Assembly (NCBI RefSeq): GCF_958295425.1
Contig: NC_081135.1
Location: 24,987,613-25,051,612, forward strand
Direction of reading: 5' to 3'
Origin: Solea solea
Lineage: Eukaryota > Chordata > Actinopteri > Pleuronectiformes > Soleidae
Length of the DNA: 64,000 bases
In this document: one piece after another, positions 62,401 through 64,000 of the stretch
How positions within the stretch are numbered: the first letter of the stretch is position 1
How the letters are laid out: every line of letters begins with the position of its first letter
The notes under the pieces: generated by a model
Database searches by the model: none
What the model saw: the letters and a program-made list of their open reading frames with translations, nothing else
What the model was told of the DNA's origin: nothing
Program-made: the position numbers and the translations under genes

Positions 62401-64000
62401 TCTGACGATCTGACGATAAAATGGCACAAATTAGTTTTACATCAATATGGCTTGGGGACAAAGCATTCATTTTGAAAAAACCTAATTTAAATAGAGTGTA
62501 TGTGAGAAAAAAAATTCTGTTGAATTGTGTGAGCAAATAATCCTTTTTTAAAGAAAATTAAATATCGACTTTGTACTTTACAGCTCCTACGTCTGATGAC
62601 AGCTTATGAAATGCTGTAATATAATTTAAATTTTTAATTCCAAAGTATGCTCTAAAAAAATCACATGTGTTAAGTGGCCAAATGTTTTTTGAGATAAACT
62701 GGTGCAGTTGATATCTGATATAGGATATATTTATCCTGTAGCATGCCAGTAAAAGCACCATCGTTATTCTTGTTTTTACTGCGGGTGTCACACTCTGTCT
62801 TCAGTCCCATGATCCTTTGGGAAAGTGACTGGACAACGGAGTTCAAACGAGAAAGCTAAAAATAGAGCTGACACTGCTGGCAGCTGACACACACACACAC
62901 ACACACACTCACACACAAACAGCTGTGTCAAACCCAAATACATGCATGGTCCCACACAACGATCCCTTCTGCATTCATGCAATTCGACAGAAACTGTATT
63001 TCCAATGTGATGCAGGATTAACAGCAGGTTCTACTCATTGACGGTACATGCACTTGTTTCATTCTTATTTGTCATAATAAGCATGTAAGAGTAGAGGTGG
63101 AATTAACCAACAGAACACTGGAAACACCGTGTGGATGTGCAGGTCCTTCAAATGTATAAAATGCTTTGGAAGTCAGGAAAAGGTTAGGGCTTTGTTTAGT
63201 TACTCCGAGCAGTATTTAGCACCTTACAGAAACTGGATATAGATCCTATGACAGAGGGCAGAGTAGAGATGCCACACAGGTTTGTACTGGTTTCAGCTGC
63301 AGGCAACCCACATTGACAGCCTGACATGTGATAGACCACCAACGTATATTCATTCATTCACTCACACAGTGACTCACTCTGAAAAACAGACCCAGGGTGA
63401 TTTGATATGCAACTGGTATGAAATTGATAAGCTGGCGGCTTATCTTAACCCAACCCTTTGCCGATAGTTACCAGAAGTCTAAGTCACTATTTTTATGCCT
63501 CTGCGCCAGTGACAGCCATGGTCGGGAACACTGCCATGACCACATTGTTCTCCAGTTTGGTGAATTAATACAGTGGTCAAAGCTCAAAGTCATTGTTGTG
63601 AGCACAATACATCAGAAATCATTGGATTATTACACCTGGTACATATCATGTCTGAGCTGTTTGGTCACTTTTTCATCAGCAGGCAGCCATTTTCCTCCAG
63701 AAAGCTCCACTAATCCATTGTATGCCACCACCGCAGATAACGTTGGCGAGTAACTACTGAATCAAGTTATTTAAAGGTATGCTGCAATACAGTGGCAAGC
63801 CCTTGTAGCAGAATGGATTGCACGACCTTCCCGGCAGCAGCTCTGTCAGTTAAACCGTATACTGCTGCTTATGTAACCAAGGGTAAAGACATAACCCTGT
63901 AACTCAATAGCCACTGGTGCAGCAGTAAATCAAAAACTATAACATATATTATATTAATGTGCAGCATGGACGTGTGAAACATTCTTCGCACATGGTTGGA
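59420..64000. other. Intergenic region upstream of ptprn; no gene recognised
   Basis: AT-rich DNA with several CA microsatellites (about 60691-60727, 61139-61164, 62888-62914) and an interspersed repeat around 60735-61000 related to the one at 48190-48364. Open frames are short (at most 111 codons) with no recognisable family. The last frame (63418-63753) has no splice or codon support. Confidence 0.55.

Noticed and set aside
63418..63753. 111-codon plus-strand open frame near the right edge
   Set aside because: No recognisable domain, normal AT-rich intergenic composition, no splice or promoter context. It could only be revisited with transcript data.

Overview
This window is from a ray-finned (teleost) fish nuclear genome. 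Evidence: three vertebrate multi-exon genes with short introns and canonical splice sites, a fish-type miR-153 hairpin, and Tc1-like, hAT-like and tRNA-derived SINE relics plus dinucleotide microsatellites typical of fish introns. There are no bacterial-style operons, CRISPR arrays or tRNA genes. All splice models were built by hand from GT/AG sites, reading-frame phase and recalled family similarity; no alignment program was run.

Layout. 1-5.4 kb: intergenic DNA with an old direct duplication carrying two decayed Tc1-like fragments. About 5.45-24.6 kb (+): dop1b (DOPEY2), one non-coding first exon and 37 coding exons that join without a frame break into 2319 codons. 25.9-37.5 kb (+): morc3, 19 coding exons giving 1023 codons. 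Its 3.5-kb intron 2 holds a duplicated segment and a dead Tc1-like transposon that is itself split by a SINE. Within 1.5 kb the gene has two introns that look U12-type (one AT-AC) and one GC-AG intron. 37.5-40.5 kb: the shared 3' region of two convergent genes. 40.48-58.78 kb (-): ptprn (IA-2), 24 coding exons giving 946 codons, with mir-153 in the intron between exons 20 and 21. 59-64 kb: intergenic, rich in CA repeats, no gene seen.

Roles. DOP1B is a large peripheral membrane trafficking factor of the Golgi/endosome system. MORC3 is a nuclear GHKL ATPase with a CW histone-reading finger. PTPRN is a catalytically dead receptor-type phosphatase of neuroendocrine secretory granules, and its intronic miR-153 is co-oriented with it, as in mammals. 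No shared pathway for the three genes is implied by the sequence. The dop1b-morc3 pair matches the human chromosome 21q22 order, whereas PTPRN is on human chromosome 2.

Most interesting items: the cluster of atypical introns in morc3, the altered phosphatase signature loop in ptprn, and a promoter-like CCAAT/ZNF143-motif block with a splice donor inside a ptprn intron, on the opposite strand.
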